Assembly (NCBI GenBank): GCA_900538705.1
Contig: UPZG01000006.1
Location: 1 to 64,000, forward strand
Reading direction: 5' to 3'
Origin: an uncultured Porphyromonadaceae bacterium
GTDB taxonomy: Bacteria; Bacteroidota; Bacteroidia; Bacteroidales; Barnesiellaceae_A
Length of the DNA stretch: 64,000 nucleotides
The notes under the pieces are model-generated. The model was not told the origin of the DNA. It worked only from the letters and a program-made list of their open reading frames with translations, and did not search any database. The translations under genes were made by a program, and so were the position numbers. This document shows positions 51,490 to 60,751 of this stretch, in pieces (position 1 is the first letter of the stretch; the number at the start of each line of letters is the position of its first letter).

Positions 51490-54120
51490 TTACTTACGAA
51501 GCTCGGCGATGCGTTCTTCTATCGATTTTATTTTGCTTTCGGCATCGGCTTTCTTCTTGCGTTCTAGCGCTACAACCTTTTCAGGTGCATTGTTTACAAA
51601 GCGTTCGTTGTTGAGTTTACCCATCACGGTGCGCAAGAATCCTTGCATGTATTGCAAGTCGGCTTCGAGTTTTTTCAGTTCGGCTTCAACGTCGATATTG
51701 TTACCCAATGGTACTGCATACTCGGTAGTGCCAACGAGGAATGTTGCCGAGTTGGCATCCTTTTCGGTAACGCGGTCTATTTGGGAGAGGTTCGAGAGTT
51801 TGGCAATAATACTATTGTTAGTGTCGTCGTGTAAGCCATTGATTATTTGTAATGTCAGTGACTCCCGGTTGGCAATATTCTTTTGCAGACGGATGGTGCG
51901 TATGCCCGAGATAATCTGCTTCGTTGTTTCAAATAGTGTTATTACATGAGCATCATAAGCCTTAGGTTCCGGCATATGGGCAATCATGATGCTCTCGCCC
52001 TCTTGACGTGTAGCAAGGTGTTGCCATAACTCTTCGGTAATGAAGGGCATGAAGGGTTGCAGTATGCGCAGCATGGCATCGAAAAATTCGATTGTACGCT
52101 TGTAGGTGGTAGCATCGATAGGTTGCTGGTAGGCCGGTTTTACGGCTTCGAGGTACCACGATGAAAATTCATCCCAGAACAGTTTGTAGGCTGCCATTAA
52201 AGCCTCGGAAAGACGGAATTTCGAGAACAGGTCTTGTATCTCTTCGAGTGTTTGCGACAATTTCGCATCGAACCATGTGGCTGCGATAGCGGCACTTTGA
52301 GGTTGGGTAAGGGTGTTATCTACTTGCCACCCTTTGACGAGGCGGAAAGCATTCCATATCTTGTTGCAGAAATTGCGCCCTTGTTCACAGAGGCTATCAT
52401 CGTAGAGTATGTCGTTGCCGGCAGGGGCAGCAAGCATCAGTCCCATACGTACGCCATCGGCTCCGAAACGTTCTATCAATTCAAGGGCGTCGGGCGAGTT
52501 GCCAAGTGACTTCGACATTTTACGACCGATTTTGTCGCGTACGATACCGGTGAAATATACGTTGCGGAACGGTGGCTGGTGACGATACTCATACCCGGCC
52601 ATAATCATACGGGCTACCCAGAAGAAAATGATATCGGGAGCGGTTACAAGGTCGCTGGTAGGATAATAATAGTTTATTTCTTTGTTGTCGGGGTCGTTAA
52701 TCCCGTTGAATAGCGAGATAGGCCATAGCCACGACGAGAACCAGGTATCCAAGCAGCTTTCGTCTTGCCGCAGGTCGGAAAGTTGTAAGTCGGGGTTTTG
52801 AGTTTTTGCCCGTGCTTCTTCAAGAGCTTTCTCGGGAGTCTCGGCTACCACAAATCCTCCTTCGGGTAAGAAATAAGCTGGGATACGGTGTCCCCACCAT
52901 AGTTGGCGCGAGATACACCAATCCTTGATGTTCTCCATCCAGTGACGGTATGTATTCTTAAATTTGGCCGGGTAGAACTTGATGTCGTCGTTCATTACGG
53001 CATCGAGGGCGGGACGTGCCAGGCCTTCCATTTTGAGGAACCACTGCATAGAAAGCTTCGGTTCTATTACTACGTTGGTACGTTCGCTATAACCTACCTT
53101 GTTGTCGTAATCTTCTACTTTTTCGAGCAATCCGGCTTTTTCGAGGTCGATAGCAATTTGCTTGCGCACATCAAAGCGGTCTAAGCCTACATACATGCCG
53201 CCTGCTTCGCTTATGGTGCCATTGTCGTTGAAAATGTCTATAGAAGGCAGATTGTGTTTCTCGCCCAGCATGTAGTCGTTTACGTCGTGAGCGGGAGTAA
53301 CTTTCAGACAGCCTGTACCGAATTCCATCTCTACATAGTCGTCGGCGATAACCGGTACTGCACGGTTTATCAGGGGTACGATAACTCGTTTGCCTTTGAG
53401 CCAAGTGTAACGTTGGTCATCGGGATGTACGCATACTGCTGTATCACCAAGGATAGTCTCGGGGCGAGTTGTAGCCACTACGATATAGCGGTCGCTACCT
53501 TCTACAAAATAACGCAGATAGTAGAGCTTGCTGTGTTCGTTTTTGTAGATTACCTCTTCATCAGAAAGTGCAGTGAGAGCCTTCGGGTCCCAGTTTACCA
53601 TGCGTACACCGCGGTATATCAATCCCTTCTTGTATAAATCGACAAATACGCTGATGACACTCTGGGAGCGTTCTTCGTCCATTGTAAAGGCTGTTCGTGA
53701 CCAATCGCACGATGCTCCCAGCTTTTGCAACTGCTTGAGGATGATGCCGCCATGTTCCTCTTTCCATGCCCAGGCATGACGAAGAAATTCTTCGCGGGTA
53801 AGGTCGTTTTTCTTGATGCCTTGTGCTGCAAGTTTTGCTACAACTTTAGCTTCAGTAGCGATAGATGCATGGTCGGTACCAGGTACCCAGCAGGCATTTT
53901 TGCCTTCCATGCGGGCACGGCGAACAAGAATATCTTGTATGGTGTTGTTCAGCATGTGTCCCATATGCAGTATACCGGTGACATTGGGCGGTGGAATAAC
54001 CACTGTGTAAGGCTCGCGCCCGTCGGGTTTCGACTCGAATAGTTTATGTTCCAACCAGTAAGCATACCATTTGGATTCTACCTCACCGGGAATGTACTTA
54101 GTCGCTAGTTCTTCGCTCAT
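51490..54120 (-). CDS. valS: Valine-tRNA ligase
   Basis: Class I synthetase charging tRNA-Val, with an editing domain. Signatures: PPPNVTGILHMGHMLNNTIQD (HIGH as HMGH, residues about 49-52), the editing domain start TTRPETILGDTAV, KMSKS in RDKIGRKMSKSLGNSPDAL and the anticodon-binding domain with a C-terminal coiled coil (VEAELKKLEADLQYMQGF). The 876-residue length is standard for Bacteroidota ValRS. Monocistronic, with its own promoter element. Confidence 0.98.
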   Translation of the reverse strand: MSEELATKYIPGEVESKWYAYWLEHKLFESKPDGREPYTVVIPPPNVTGILHMGHMLNNTIQDILVRRARMEGKNACWVPGTDHASIATEAKVVAKLAAQGIKKNDLTREEFLRHAWAWKEEHGGIILKQLQKLGASCDWSRTAFTMDEERSQSVISVFVDLYKKGLIYRGVRMVNWDPKALTALSDEEVIYKNEHSKLYYLRYFVEGSDRYIVVATTRPETILGDTAVCVHPDDQRYTWLKGKRVIVPLINRAVPVIADDYVEMEFGTGCLKVTPAHDVNDYMLGEKHNLPSIDIFNDNGTISEAGGMYVGLDRFDVRKQIAIDLEKAGLLEKVEDYDNKVGYSERTNVVIEPKLSMQWFLKMEGLARPALDAVMNDDIKFYPAKFKNTYRHWMENIKDWCISRQLWWGHRIPAYFLPEGGFVVAETPEKALEEARAKTQNPDLQLSDLRQDESCLDTWFSSWLWPISLFNGINDPDNKEINYYYPTSDLVTAPDIIFFWVARMIMAGYEYRHQPPFRNVYFTGIVRDKIGRKMSKSLGNSPDALELIERFGADGVRMGLMLAAPAGNDILYDDSLCEQGRNFCNKIWNAFRLVKGWQVDNTLTQPQSAAIAATWFDAKLSQTLEEIQDLFSKFRLSEALMAAYKLFWDEFSSWYLEAVKPAYQQPIDATTYKRTIEFFDAMLRILQPFMPFITEELWQHLATRQEGESIMIAHMPEPKAYDAHVITLFETTKQIISGIRTIRLQKNIANRESLTLQIINGLHDDTNNSIIAKLSNLSQIDRVTEKDANSATFLVGTTEYAVPLGNNIDVEAELKKLEADLQYMQGFLRTVMGKLNNERFVNNAPEKVVALERKKKADAESKIKSIEERIAELRK

Positions 54121-54172
54121 GCTTCTATTTTTTAGAATAGTTCTTTTATTTTCGTTTTGTGATAAAATCGTG

Positions 54173-54180
54173 CAAATTTA
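54173..54180 (-). promoter_or_regulatory. Putative -7 promoter element for valS
   Basis: TAAATTTG on the minus strand matches TAnnTTTG, 52 bases before the valS start codon. The -33 element is not evident. Confidence 0.4.
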
Positions 54181-54328
54181 CAAATTATCTCTCGTATTTG
54201 TAGGAGGTAACGGGTTAAAATTAGGTAGACGTTTCTGATATGGCGCTCAATCGAAAAATATTGTTGTGCGTTTATATAGGTCGAGGTAAAATGGCAATGC
54301 AGGTTGTTATATATAGGCATGGTGTATC

Positions 54329-54382
54329 ATAAAATAAGACCACATCCTGTAGCAATAGCAGTAGATTGTGGTCTTATTTTAT
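54329..54382 (-). terminator. Terminator of the flippase-pepD-small membrane protein operon
   Basis: A 16-bp perfect stem (ATAAAATAAGACCACA with its complement) around a 22-base loop, with T-rich sequence on the minus-strand side. It is 100 bases past the stop codon of the last gene. Confidence 0.75.
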
Positions 54383-54482
54383 AATAGAAAATAACTTTTT
54401 GCCTTTTATATACCCTATGATATGCCTCTATATATCATGGGCGTAGCAAGAGGTATGTAACTGTCGTATCGGTTGTAGCCAG

Positions 54483-54926
54483 CTACTTCGACGAGAGAAT
54501 TCCGTCGACGATAAATTCACTGTAACCACGCCAAGGTACTACACCATGATATTCTTTGTAACTGAGTTCTACCGTTTTGCCGCTCATACGCATGAGTTTT
54601 TTTGCCAACTCTTCATCTTCGATAGAGAAAAGAAAAGAATTGGATTGTAATTGCCCTTGCGTGCGCGACTCGATACCTTCCATGATGAGCTTGCCTTCAT
54701 ATGTTTTGAAGATATCGCCTTTCAGTACGACGTAGTTGAGTGTTCCGCTTTTAACTCCCGAACCAAAAACAAAGAAGTAGTGCCAATATATGTAACCACC
54801 TGCGATGAGGATGAGTACTATAAGGAGGCCACAACCCCAGTTGCGTAGGGTTCGTTTTATTTTTTGCCCTGTTGTTCTTTGTTGTTGGGTGGGCGTTTGT
54901 TCAGGCATTGACGTATTCGTTTCCAT
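54483..54926 (-). CDS. Single-pass membrane protein of unknown function
   Basis: A 147-residue protein: a Gln/Thr/Pro-rich cytosolic N-terminus (about 20 residues), one membrane segment (GCGLLIVLILIAGGYIYWHYFF, residues about 32-53) and an extracytoplasmic beta-rich domain beginning at GVKSGTLNYVVLKGD. The family is not recognised, though similar short proteins are common in Bacteroidota beside pepD-like genes. It lies 15 bases after pepD in the same operon. Confidence 0.75.
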   Translation of the reverse strand: METNTSMPEQTPTQQQRTTGQKIKRTLRNWGCGLLIVLILIAGGYIYWHYFFVFGSGVKSGTLNYVVLKGDIFKTYEGKLIMEGIESRTQGQLQSNSFLFSIEDEELAKKLMRMSGKTVELSYKEYHGVVPWRGYSEFIVDGILSSK

Positions 54927-54941
54927 TTAGACAGATTGTTA

Positions 54942-56411
54942 TTAGTCATTTGTAGGGATGTGTGCCAATGTTGCGCATACGATGTCCCAGAAATTTTGTA
55001 CAGAGGTTATGTTGACACGTTCCTGGGGCGAGTGTGGATGCTCTATAGTCGGGCCGAATGAAATCATGTCCAAACCCGGATATGCAGCCCCTATGATGCC
55101 GCATTCAAGTCCCGCATGCATCATCTTTACCTCGGCTTTACGACCAATAATCTCGGGATAGAGAGGTAGCATGGTGTGCAGGATACCAGATTGCAAGTTG
55201 GGCTCCCAGCCAGGGTATGCTCCATCGAAGGTTACTTTAGCGCCGGCCAAAGCAAAAGCGCTTTCTATCTCTGATGCAAGTGTATATTTTTGTGTTTCGC
55301 TGGAGCTGCGAGCTAAAATCTTTACGTTGGCAACACCCGAGTTGGCTGTAACGATAGCAAGGTTTGACGATGTTTCCACTACGTCGGGGGCATCGGGTAT
55401 CATACGGTATACACCGTTGTGACAAGCATTAATGGCGTTGATGAGGTCGTCTTGCGCAGGCTCTGGCATCAGTTTGTCAGGCATATCGGTTGGGGTAGCC
55501 GTAAAGGTGAGCCCCGTTTCTATAAATCCGTATTCGTGTTGTAAGGTTTCGCCGAAGTTCTCGACAAACGAGAGGAATTTGCGTTCTCTTACACGAGGAA
55601 TAACTACAACGGCTTCTGCTTCACGAGGAATGGCGTTGCGCAGGGTGCCACCGGTATAAGATGCAAGACGCGCACTATAGCATCCTACTGCTATTTTCAG
55701 GAAACGGAACATCGCTTTGTTGGCATTGAGACGTCCTAAGTTAATATCCAGTCCTGAGTGTCCGCCTAACAGTCCGCCCAAGGTTACCTTGTAGGCAAGA
55801 GAGTCGTCGAGGTGGGCCGACTCTTTTTCCTGATAGCGGAATTCGGCCTCAATGTCCAATCCTCCGGCGCAGCTCATATATAGTTCCCCGTTGCTTTCAG
55901 AGTCTAAATTAAGCAGTATTTTGCCTTTCAGAGTTTCAGGTTCAAGGCCTTTGGCTCCGTACATACCAGTCTCTTCGTCGCGGGTAATGAGAGCCTCTAT
56001 AGGTCCGTGTGGCAGGTCGGTAGCTTCCAAAACGGCAAGAATTGTCGATACACCTATGCCATTATCGGCACCTAAGGTAGTGTCGGTGGCCATAACCCAA
56101 TCGTCGACAATGCGTGGTACGATAGGGTCGGTCTCGAAGTTGTGTTTTACGTTTTTGTTGGCTTGCGGAACCATATCCATGTGACCTTGTAAAATGACAC
56201 CTTGGCGGTTTTCCATACCCGGAGTGGCGGGCTTGCGTATGACGACATTTCCAGCGTTGTCGCGGAACGATTCTAATCCTAACTGCTTACCAACGCCCAG
56301 TAAATAGTCGGCGATGGCTTCGGTGTGTCCCGAAGGGTGCGGAATGTTGCAAATGGCGGCAAAGTGCTTCCAGATAGCCTGCGGATTGAGGTCGGTGATT
56401 TGTTTTGTCAT
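54942..56411 (-). CDS. pepD: Aminoacyl-histidine dipeptidase (M20 family)
   Basis: Zinc dipeptidase that cleaves Xaa-His dipeptides such as carnosine; 489 residues, as for E. coli PepD. Metal and catalytic residues are readable: GHMDMVPQ (His79-type ligand and catalytic Asp), TLGADNGIGVS, TRDEETGMYGAKG (catalytic Glu pair), DLDSESNGE-like LNLDSESNGELY, and the C-terminal MMHAGLECGII histidine segment. Cytosolic. It is the middle gene of a three-gene run with the flippase-like gene (34 bases upstream) and a small membrane protein. Confidence 0.95.
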   Translation of the reverse strand: MTKQITDLNPQAIWKHFAAICNIPHPSGHTEAIADYLLGVGKQLGLESFRDNAGNVVIRKPATPGMENRQGVILQGHMDMVPQANKNVKHNFETDPIVPRIVDDWVMATDTTLGADNGIGVSTILAVLEATDLPHGPIEALITRDEETGMYGAKGLEPETLKGKILLNLDSESNGELYMSCAGGLDIEAEFRYQEKESAHLDDSLAYKVTLGGLLGGHSGLDINLGRLNANKAMFRFLKIAVGCYSARLASYTGGTLRNAIPREAEAVVVIPRVRERKFLSFVENFGETLQHEYGFIETGLTFTATPTDMPDKLMPEPAQDDLINAINACHNGVYRMIPDAPDVVETSSNLAIVTANSGVANVKILARSSSETQKYTLASEIESAFALAGAKVTFDGAYPGWEPNLQSGILHTMLPLYPEIIGRKAEVKMMHAGLECGIIGAAYPGLDMISFGPTIEHPHSPQERVNITSVQNFWDIVCATLAHIPTND

Positions 56412-56445
56412 AATAATTTAAATCCTTCGTGTTATGTAATGGAGT

Positions 56446-57462
56446 TTATTCGGTAGAACAATCGTTTGCTGCGATTGGTTTGCCGTGTCGTCTATCGGCA
56501 AATATAGCGATTGTGGTGTATATTCCCAACAAAATAGTTACTATCATTTGTGTACCGTGTGCCACAAGGGCAAAAGCACCGGCTTTTTCCTGTCCTATGC
56601 CGTATATGGATAGTCCGAAGATGACAGCTGCATGCCAAGGTCCTATGCCTCCTTGTACGGGAATAAGCATGCCTATGCTGCCTAATACGAAGAGAACAAG
56701 TGCCTGCATGATGCCTAAATCATGCATCCAGTCGAATGCAAAAAAGCAGAAGTAAAGTTGTAACAGGTAGCACCCCCATATAAGTATTGTGTATATGAGA
56801 AATTGAACTTTACCTTGCATAGAGTTTATGGTACGTATGCCTTCCCATACTTTAGCAAGTATGTTTTTAGCTTTATGTATCCACTTGTTGTTGCTTTTGC
56901 CTATCGCAAGCCAAGCCACGGCGATGACAATAGCGGCTATGATAATGTATGGCCACGGCGAGGTTATCATGGCATGTAAGTTCGACTGTATTTGGGGATA
57001 GGTATGTAGCAGGCTGTATAGAACACTTATCTGTGATAAGAAAACAGTAGCCGTGATGACAATGACCATAACCATATCGGCCAGTCGGTCACTGACTACA
57101 GAACCTAAGATGCGTGAAAAGGATGTGTTTTCGTGATTAGCCAGATATGTACAGCGCCAAAGTTCGCCGAAACGAGGTAGTATGAGGTTAAAGGCGTATG
57201 TGCCGAAGATGGCATTGCAAATAGTACCGAATGTAGGCTCTATGTTCAATGCCCGCAATTGCAGCCTCCATCGCAGTGCGCGAAGCAGAAAGCTGCATAC
57301 GCCTATGAGCATCGAGCAGACTATCCAAAAGAGGTTCATATCGGTTTGCAGGATAGAGAGTATGACGTTAAAGTCGAACTGCCGGTACAATAGGACGAAT
57401 ATGCCTACCCCTAAGATAAGGGGTAAAACATACTTGATGATATATGAGAGGATTCTTTTCAA
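56446..57462 (-). CDS. Lysylphosphatidylglycerol synthase transmembrane-region (flippase-like) protein
   Basis: An integral membrane protein of about 338 residues of the UPF0104/LPG_synthase_TM superfamily, with around eight membrane segments. The family landmarks are FNVILSILQTDMNLFWIV, ILPRFGELWRC (conserved P-x-x-G-E-x-x-R core) and the final IGMLIPVQGGIGPWHAA. It may move lipid-linked or phospholipid substrates across the inner membrane. I choose a TTG start at 57462 (first codons read L/M-K-R-I-L-S) because a -7 element at 57574 places transcription downstream of the longer ATG start at 57576; the longer start would add 38 unconserved residues. pepD follows. Confidence 0.82.
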   Translation of the reverse strand: MKRILSYIIKYVLPLILGVGIFVLLYRQFDFNVILSILQTDMNLFWIVCSMLIGVCSFLLRALRWRLQLRALNIEPTFGTICNAIFGTYAFNLILPRFGELWRCTYLANHENTSFSRILGSVVSDRLADMVMVIVITATVFLSQISVLYSLLHTYPQIQSNLHAMITSPWPYIIIAAIVIAVAWLAIGKSNNKWIHKAKNILAKVWEGIRTINSMQGKVQFLIYTILIWGCYLLQLYFCFFAFDWMHDLGIMQALVLFVLGSIGMLIPVQGGIGPWHAAVIFGLSIYGIGQEKAGAFALVAHGTQMIVTILLGIYTTIAIFADRRHGKPIAANDCSTE

Positions 57463-57487
57463 AGTTCGATATTTCCAAATAATATTG

Positions 57488-57495
57488 TAAATTTG
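57488..57495 (+). promoter_or_regulatory. Putative -7 promoter element for rsmA
   Basis: TAAATTTG matches TAnnTTTG, with TTCG 19 bases upstream as a near match to TTTG. This would give a leader of about 160 bases before rsmA, containing two small hairpins of 5-6 bp. Confidence 0.35.
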
Positions 57496-57573
57496 CGCTT
57501 CGTGAGGAGAAATAGTTGCTCGTTGGCCGAACGTTATCGGTAACGGATACAAATATCTGCCGCGATTGCGAAA

Positions 57574-57581
57574 CAAAGATA
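57574..57581 (-). promoter_or_regulatory. Putative -7 promoter element for the flippase-like gene
   Basis: TATCTTTG on the minus strand matches TAnnTTTG. It overlaps the first ATG of the longest reading frame and so argues for the internal TTG start. Confidence 0.4.
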
Positions 57582-57663
57582 CGGGTTTTCTTCTAACCCG
57601 GTTCTGTTTTGATATACAAATATGTGAGCCGTCTGTGATTATATTTGATTAACATATAAACGC

Positions 57664-58479
57664 ATGTCAGTGAAGAGAACGATACCTGCCGTGAAGCCCA
57701 AAAAATATTTGGGACAGCATTTCCTTAAAGATGAGGATATAGCTTGTCGTATAGCTGCTACGCTTGACGAGTATCGTTCGCTCCCGGTGTTGGAGATAGG
57801 CCCTGGCATGGGGGTGCTTACACGTCCTTTGCTGGATAGAGGACATGATTTGACGGTGGTAGAACTTGACGTTGAGTCGGTAGAATACCTTACTCGCCAT
57901 TTCCCCGAGTTGGAAGGTCGTATATTGTCGGCCGATTTTCTCAGGTGCGATTTATCGGCCATATTCCCCGGCGATTTCTGTGTAATAGGTAATTATCCAT
58001 ATAATATATCGAGTCAGATATTTTTTAAGGTACTCGATTACAAAGACCGTATACCCTGTTGTAGCGGAATGATACAGAAGGAGGTTGCCGAGCGCCTGGC
58101 ATCGCCGCCGGGAAACAAGTCGTATGGTATATTGAGCGTGTTGCTGCAAGCCTGGTATGACATTGAATACCTTTTTACTGTCTCGGAGGAAGTCTTTTTG
58201 CCGCCGCCCAAAGTAAAGTCGGCCGTCATACGCATGACTCGTAATAGTCGTACAACCTTGGGTTGCGACGAGACGCTTTTCAAACGAGTTGTGAAAACCG
58301 CTTTCAATCAGCGCCGCAAGACGTTACGAAATTCATTGAGTCAGATATTGAGTAAGGAACTTATGGACGACGTTGCCTATAACAGACGTCCCGAGGAGTT
58401 GTCGGTAGAGGAGTTTATATCCCTTACACGTACGGTCGAAGAGGCCAAGCGTGCTGAAAACGAGAGTAACGGTAGATAA
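57664..58479 (+). CDS. rsmA: 16S rRNA dimethyladenosine transferase
   Basis: Methylates two adjacent adenosines near the 3' end of 16S rRNA (KsgA). The 271-residue protein shows KKYLGQHFLKDEDIA (residues 12-26), SAM motif I VLEIGPGMGVLTRPLL, the adenosine-binding VIGNYPYNISSQIFF (N-x-P-Y) and the C-terminal helical domain with FNQRRKTLRNSL. All are typical of KsgA/Dim1. mgtE follows after 14 bases. Confidence 0.96.
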   Translation: MSVKRTIPAVKPKKYLGQHFLKDEDIACRIAATLDEYRSLPVLEIGPGMGVLTRPLLDRGHDLTVVELDVESVEYLTRHFPELEGRILSADFLRCDLSAIFPGDFCVIGNYPYNISSQIFFKVLDYKDRIPCCSGMIQKEVAERLASPPGNKSYGILSVLLQAWYDIEYLFTVSEEVFLPPPKVKSAVIRMTRNSRTTLGCDETLFKRVVKTAFNQRRKTLRNSLSQILSKELMDDVAYNRRPEELSVEEFISLTRTVEEAKRAENESNGR

Positions 58480-58493
58480 ATACAAACAAAAAG

Positions 58494-59840
58494 ATGGAGC
58501 AATTTTCACAAGATTATATCAGGGAGTTCCGTACCATTATCGATAATAAAGATAAGGACCGTGCACTGGAACTACTGAATGAATTGCACCCTGCCGATAT
58601 AGCAGCGTTGTATCAAGAGCTCGACTTGGATGAAGCTGAGTTTGTATATCTTTTGCTCGATGCCGATAAGGCGGCCGATGTGTTGCTCGAACTAGACGAG
58701 GATGACCGTCGTAAGATGCTCAAACAATTGCCTGTAGATGTGATTGCCAAGCAATTCATCGACCATATGGATTCTGACGATGCCGTGGATGTGATACGTG
58801 ACCTCGATGAGGATGCTCAGGAGGAGATTTTGTCACACATCGACGATGTTGAGCAGGCAGGCGATATTGTAGACCTGTTGAAGTACGATGAAGATACCGC
58901 CGGTGGTATTATGGGTACTGAGATGGTTATTGTAAACGAGAACTGGAGTATGCCTGAGTGTCTCAGCGAGATGCGCAAGCAGGCCGAGACGATGGACGAG
59001 ATATATTATGTGTATGTCGTCGATGATGATGAGCGGTTGCGAGGTATCTTCCCGTTGAAAAAGATGATAACCAATCCTAATGCCTCGAAGATAAAGCATG
59101 TCATGGAGAAAGACCCTATCTCGGTAAAAACTGATACGTCGATAGAGGAGGTGGCGCAAATCATAGAGAAGTACGATATTGTAGCTGTACCTGTCGTAGA
59201 CAGTATAGGCCGGTTGGTGGGACGTATTACCGTAGACGATGTGATGGATGAGGTACGTGAGCAATCGGAGCGTGACTATCAGTTGGCTTCGGGTATCTCG
59301 CAAGATGTAGAGAGCGCCGATAATGTATTTACACAAACATCGGCGCGCTTGCCTTGGCTGCTCATAGGAATATGTGGCGGTATTGCCAGTGCCGCTATCT
59401 TGGGCGGCTTTAAGGGCAGTTTTGCCGCCAATCCGGCGTTGGCTCTTTTCATTCCGCTTATAGGTGGTACCGGTGGTAATGTGGGTATACAGTCATCGGC
59501 TATCGTAGTACAAGGTCTGGCCAATGGCACACTCGACATTAAGCATGCTGGACAACAGCTGGTAAAAGAGGGTGGGGTAGCACTTATCAATGCAGCTATC
59601 ATATCGTTGCTGGTATTTTTGTATAATTGGTTTTTTATGGGTAACAATCTTATTACGGCGGCTGTGTCGTTGTCGCTGCTTGCCGTAGTATTGTTTGCGT
59701 CTATATTTGGTACAATAGTTCCTCTTACGTTAGAGAGGTTTAAAATAGATCCTGCATTGGCCACAGGGCCGTTTATCTCTATAACGAATGACATCATAGG
59801 CGTACTCATTTATATGGGCGTATGTGAGTTACTGTTGTAA
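58494..59840 (+). CDS. mgtE: Magnesium transporter MgtE
   Basis: Mg2+ channel of 448 residues. The N-terminal superhelical domain (DIAALYQELDLDEAEFVYLL, rich in Asp/Glu) is followed by two CBS domains (MEKDPISVKTDTSIEEVAQI and VPVVDSIGRLVGRITVDDV), which gate the channel by intracellular Mg2+, and a C-terminal domain of five membrane helices with GTGGNVGIQSSAIVV. Domain order and length are standard. It lies between rsmA and the acyltransferase gene in the same direction. Confidence 0.95.
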   Translation: MEQFSQDYIREFRTIIDNKDKDRALELLNELHPADIAALYQELDLDEAEFVYLLLDADKAADVLLELDEDDRRKMLKQLPVDVIAKQFIDHMDSDDAVDVIRDLDEDAQEEILSHIDDVEQAGDIVDLLKYDEDTAGGIMGTEMVIVNENWSMPECLSEMRKQAETMDEIYYVYVVDDDERLRGIFPLKKMITNPNASKIKHVMEKDPISVKTDTSIEEVAQIIEKYDIVAVPVVDSIGRLVGRITVDDVMDEVREQSERDYQLASGISQDVESADNVFTQTSARLPWLLIGICGGIASAAILGGFKGSFAANPALALFIPLIGGTGGNVGIQSSAIVVQGLANGTLDIKHAGQQLVKEGGVALINAAIISLLVFLYNWFFMGNNLITAAVSLSLLAVVLFASIFGTIVPLTLERFKIDPALATGPFISITNDIIGVLIYMGVCELLL

Positions 59841-59863
59841 TACAAGGTAAAAAGAGTTGTATA

Positions 59864-60679
59864 ATGAAGAAAAATGTAATAGATATTGATGACGTTAAAA
59901 CGTTAATCCCGCAATTACACAATGAAAGAGTTATAAAAATATTACTTGATGTGTTGCATGTAACCGATGCCAATATCTTACATGCGAGGCATTGTGACAA
60001 GCAAGGAGCCGACTTTACCGATGCTATCTTGCATGATTTGGGCGTGACTTTACAAGTAGAACATGCTGAACGATTACAACACTTGCCGGAAGGTGCTTTT
60101 GTGACAGTCTCCAACCACCCTTTTGGAGCTATTGACGGGCTTATTAATATCTCGCTTTTTGCTCGTCATCGACCCGAATATAAAGTAATGGTAAATCATA
60201 TACTGACTTATATAGGAGCTATGCGTAATAACTTTATCGCTGTAGAACCTGTTCCATCAGAGGCGGGTAAGTCGGTGTCGATGAACGGCTTGCGCGAAGC
60301 TATACAACAGGTACGCAATGGGTATCCCATAGGTTTTTTCCCGGCCGGCGCTGTATCTAACCTTACGTGGGGATTGAAGACGGAAGATCGCGAATGGCAA
60401 CCCAACATCATGCGTCTTGTCCGTCAATTCAAGAAACCGGTTATCCCTATTCATTTTTATGGTCGCAATAGCTTATCGTTCTACTTCTTGCGTAACATAT
60501 CTTGGAAGCTCAGCTCGTTGAGCCTCGCTACGCAACTGTTTAATAAACGGAATAAGACTATTCGTGTTTTTATAGGTGAAACGATACAGCCCGAGGAGTA
60601 TGCACATATAGAGAATGATCATGAACTTGGTGCATTTTTCCGAGCCAAATCTTTTGCCTTACGTGACGAAATGAAATAA
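59864..60679 (+). CDS. Lysophospholipid/1-acylglycerol-phosphate acyltransferase-like protein
   Basis: Membrane-associated acyltransferase of 271 residues from the LPLAT superfamily. The catalytic segment SNHPFGAIDGLINI (His at about residue 85, Asp five residues later) and the later FFPAGAVSNL segment (the acceptor-phosphate region) are readable. Related Bacteroidota proteins also act as ornithine-lipid or haemolysin-type acyltransferases, so the acceptor is not fixed. There is no strong membrane anchor. It follows mgtE after 23 bases. Confidence 0.82.
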   Translation: MKKNVIDIDDVKTLIPQLHNERVIKILLDVLHVTDANILHARHCDKQGADFTDAILHDLGVTLQVEHAERLQHLPEGAFVTVSNHPFGAIDGLINISLFARHRPEYKVMVNHILTYIGAMRNNFIAVEPVPSEAGKSVSMNGLREAIQQVRNGYPIGFFPAGAVSNLTWGLKTEDREWQPNIMRLVRQFKKPVIPIHFYGRNSLSFYFLRNISWKLSSLSLATQLFNKRNKTIRVFIGETIQPEEYAHIENDHELGAFFRAKSFALRDEMK

Positions 60680-60723
60680 TTATAAAAATGTTGCTTTACG
60701 ATAGGCCTGTGCAGTATTTTTAA

Positions 60724-60747
60724 TATTTTTGTAAAGGAATAAGGAGG
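60724..60747 (+). promoter_or_regulatory. -7 element and unusually strong ribosome binding site of the sigma-54 activator
   Basis: TATTTTTG (60724-60731) matches the -7 consensus, and AAGGAGG (60741-60747) lies 4 bases before the ATG at 60752. A near-perfect Shine-Dalgarno sequence is rare in this phylum and stands out from the neighbouring genes. Confidence 0.5.
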
Positions 60748-60751
60748 TTTT

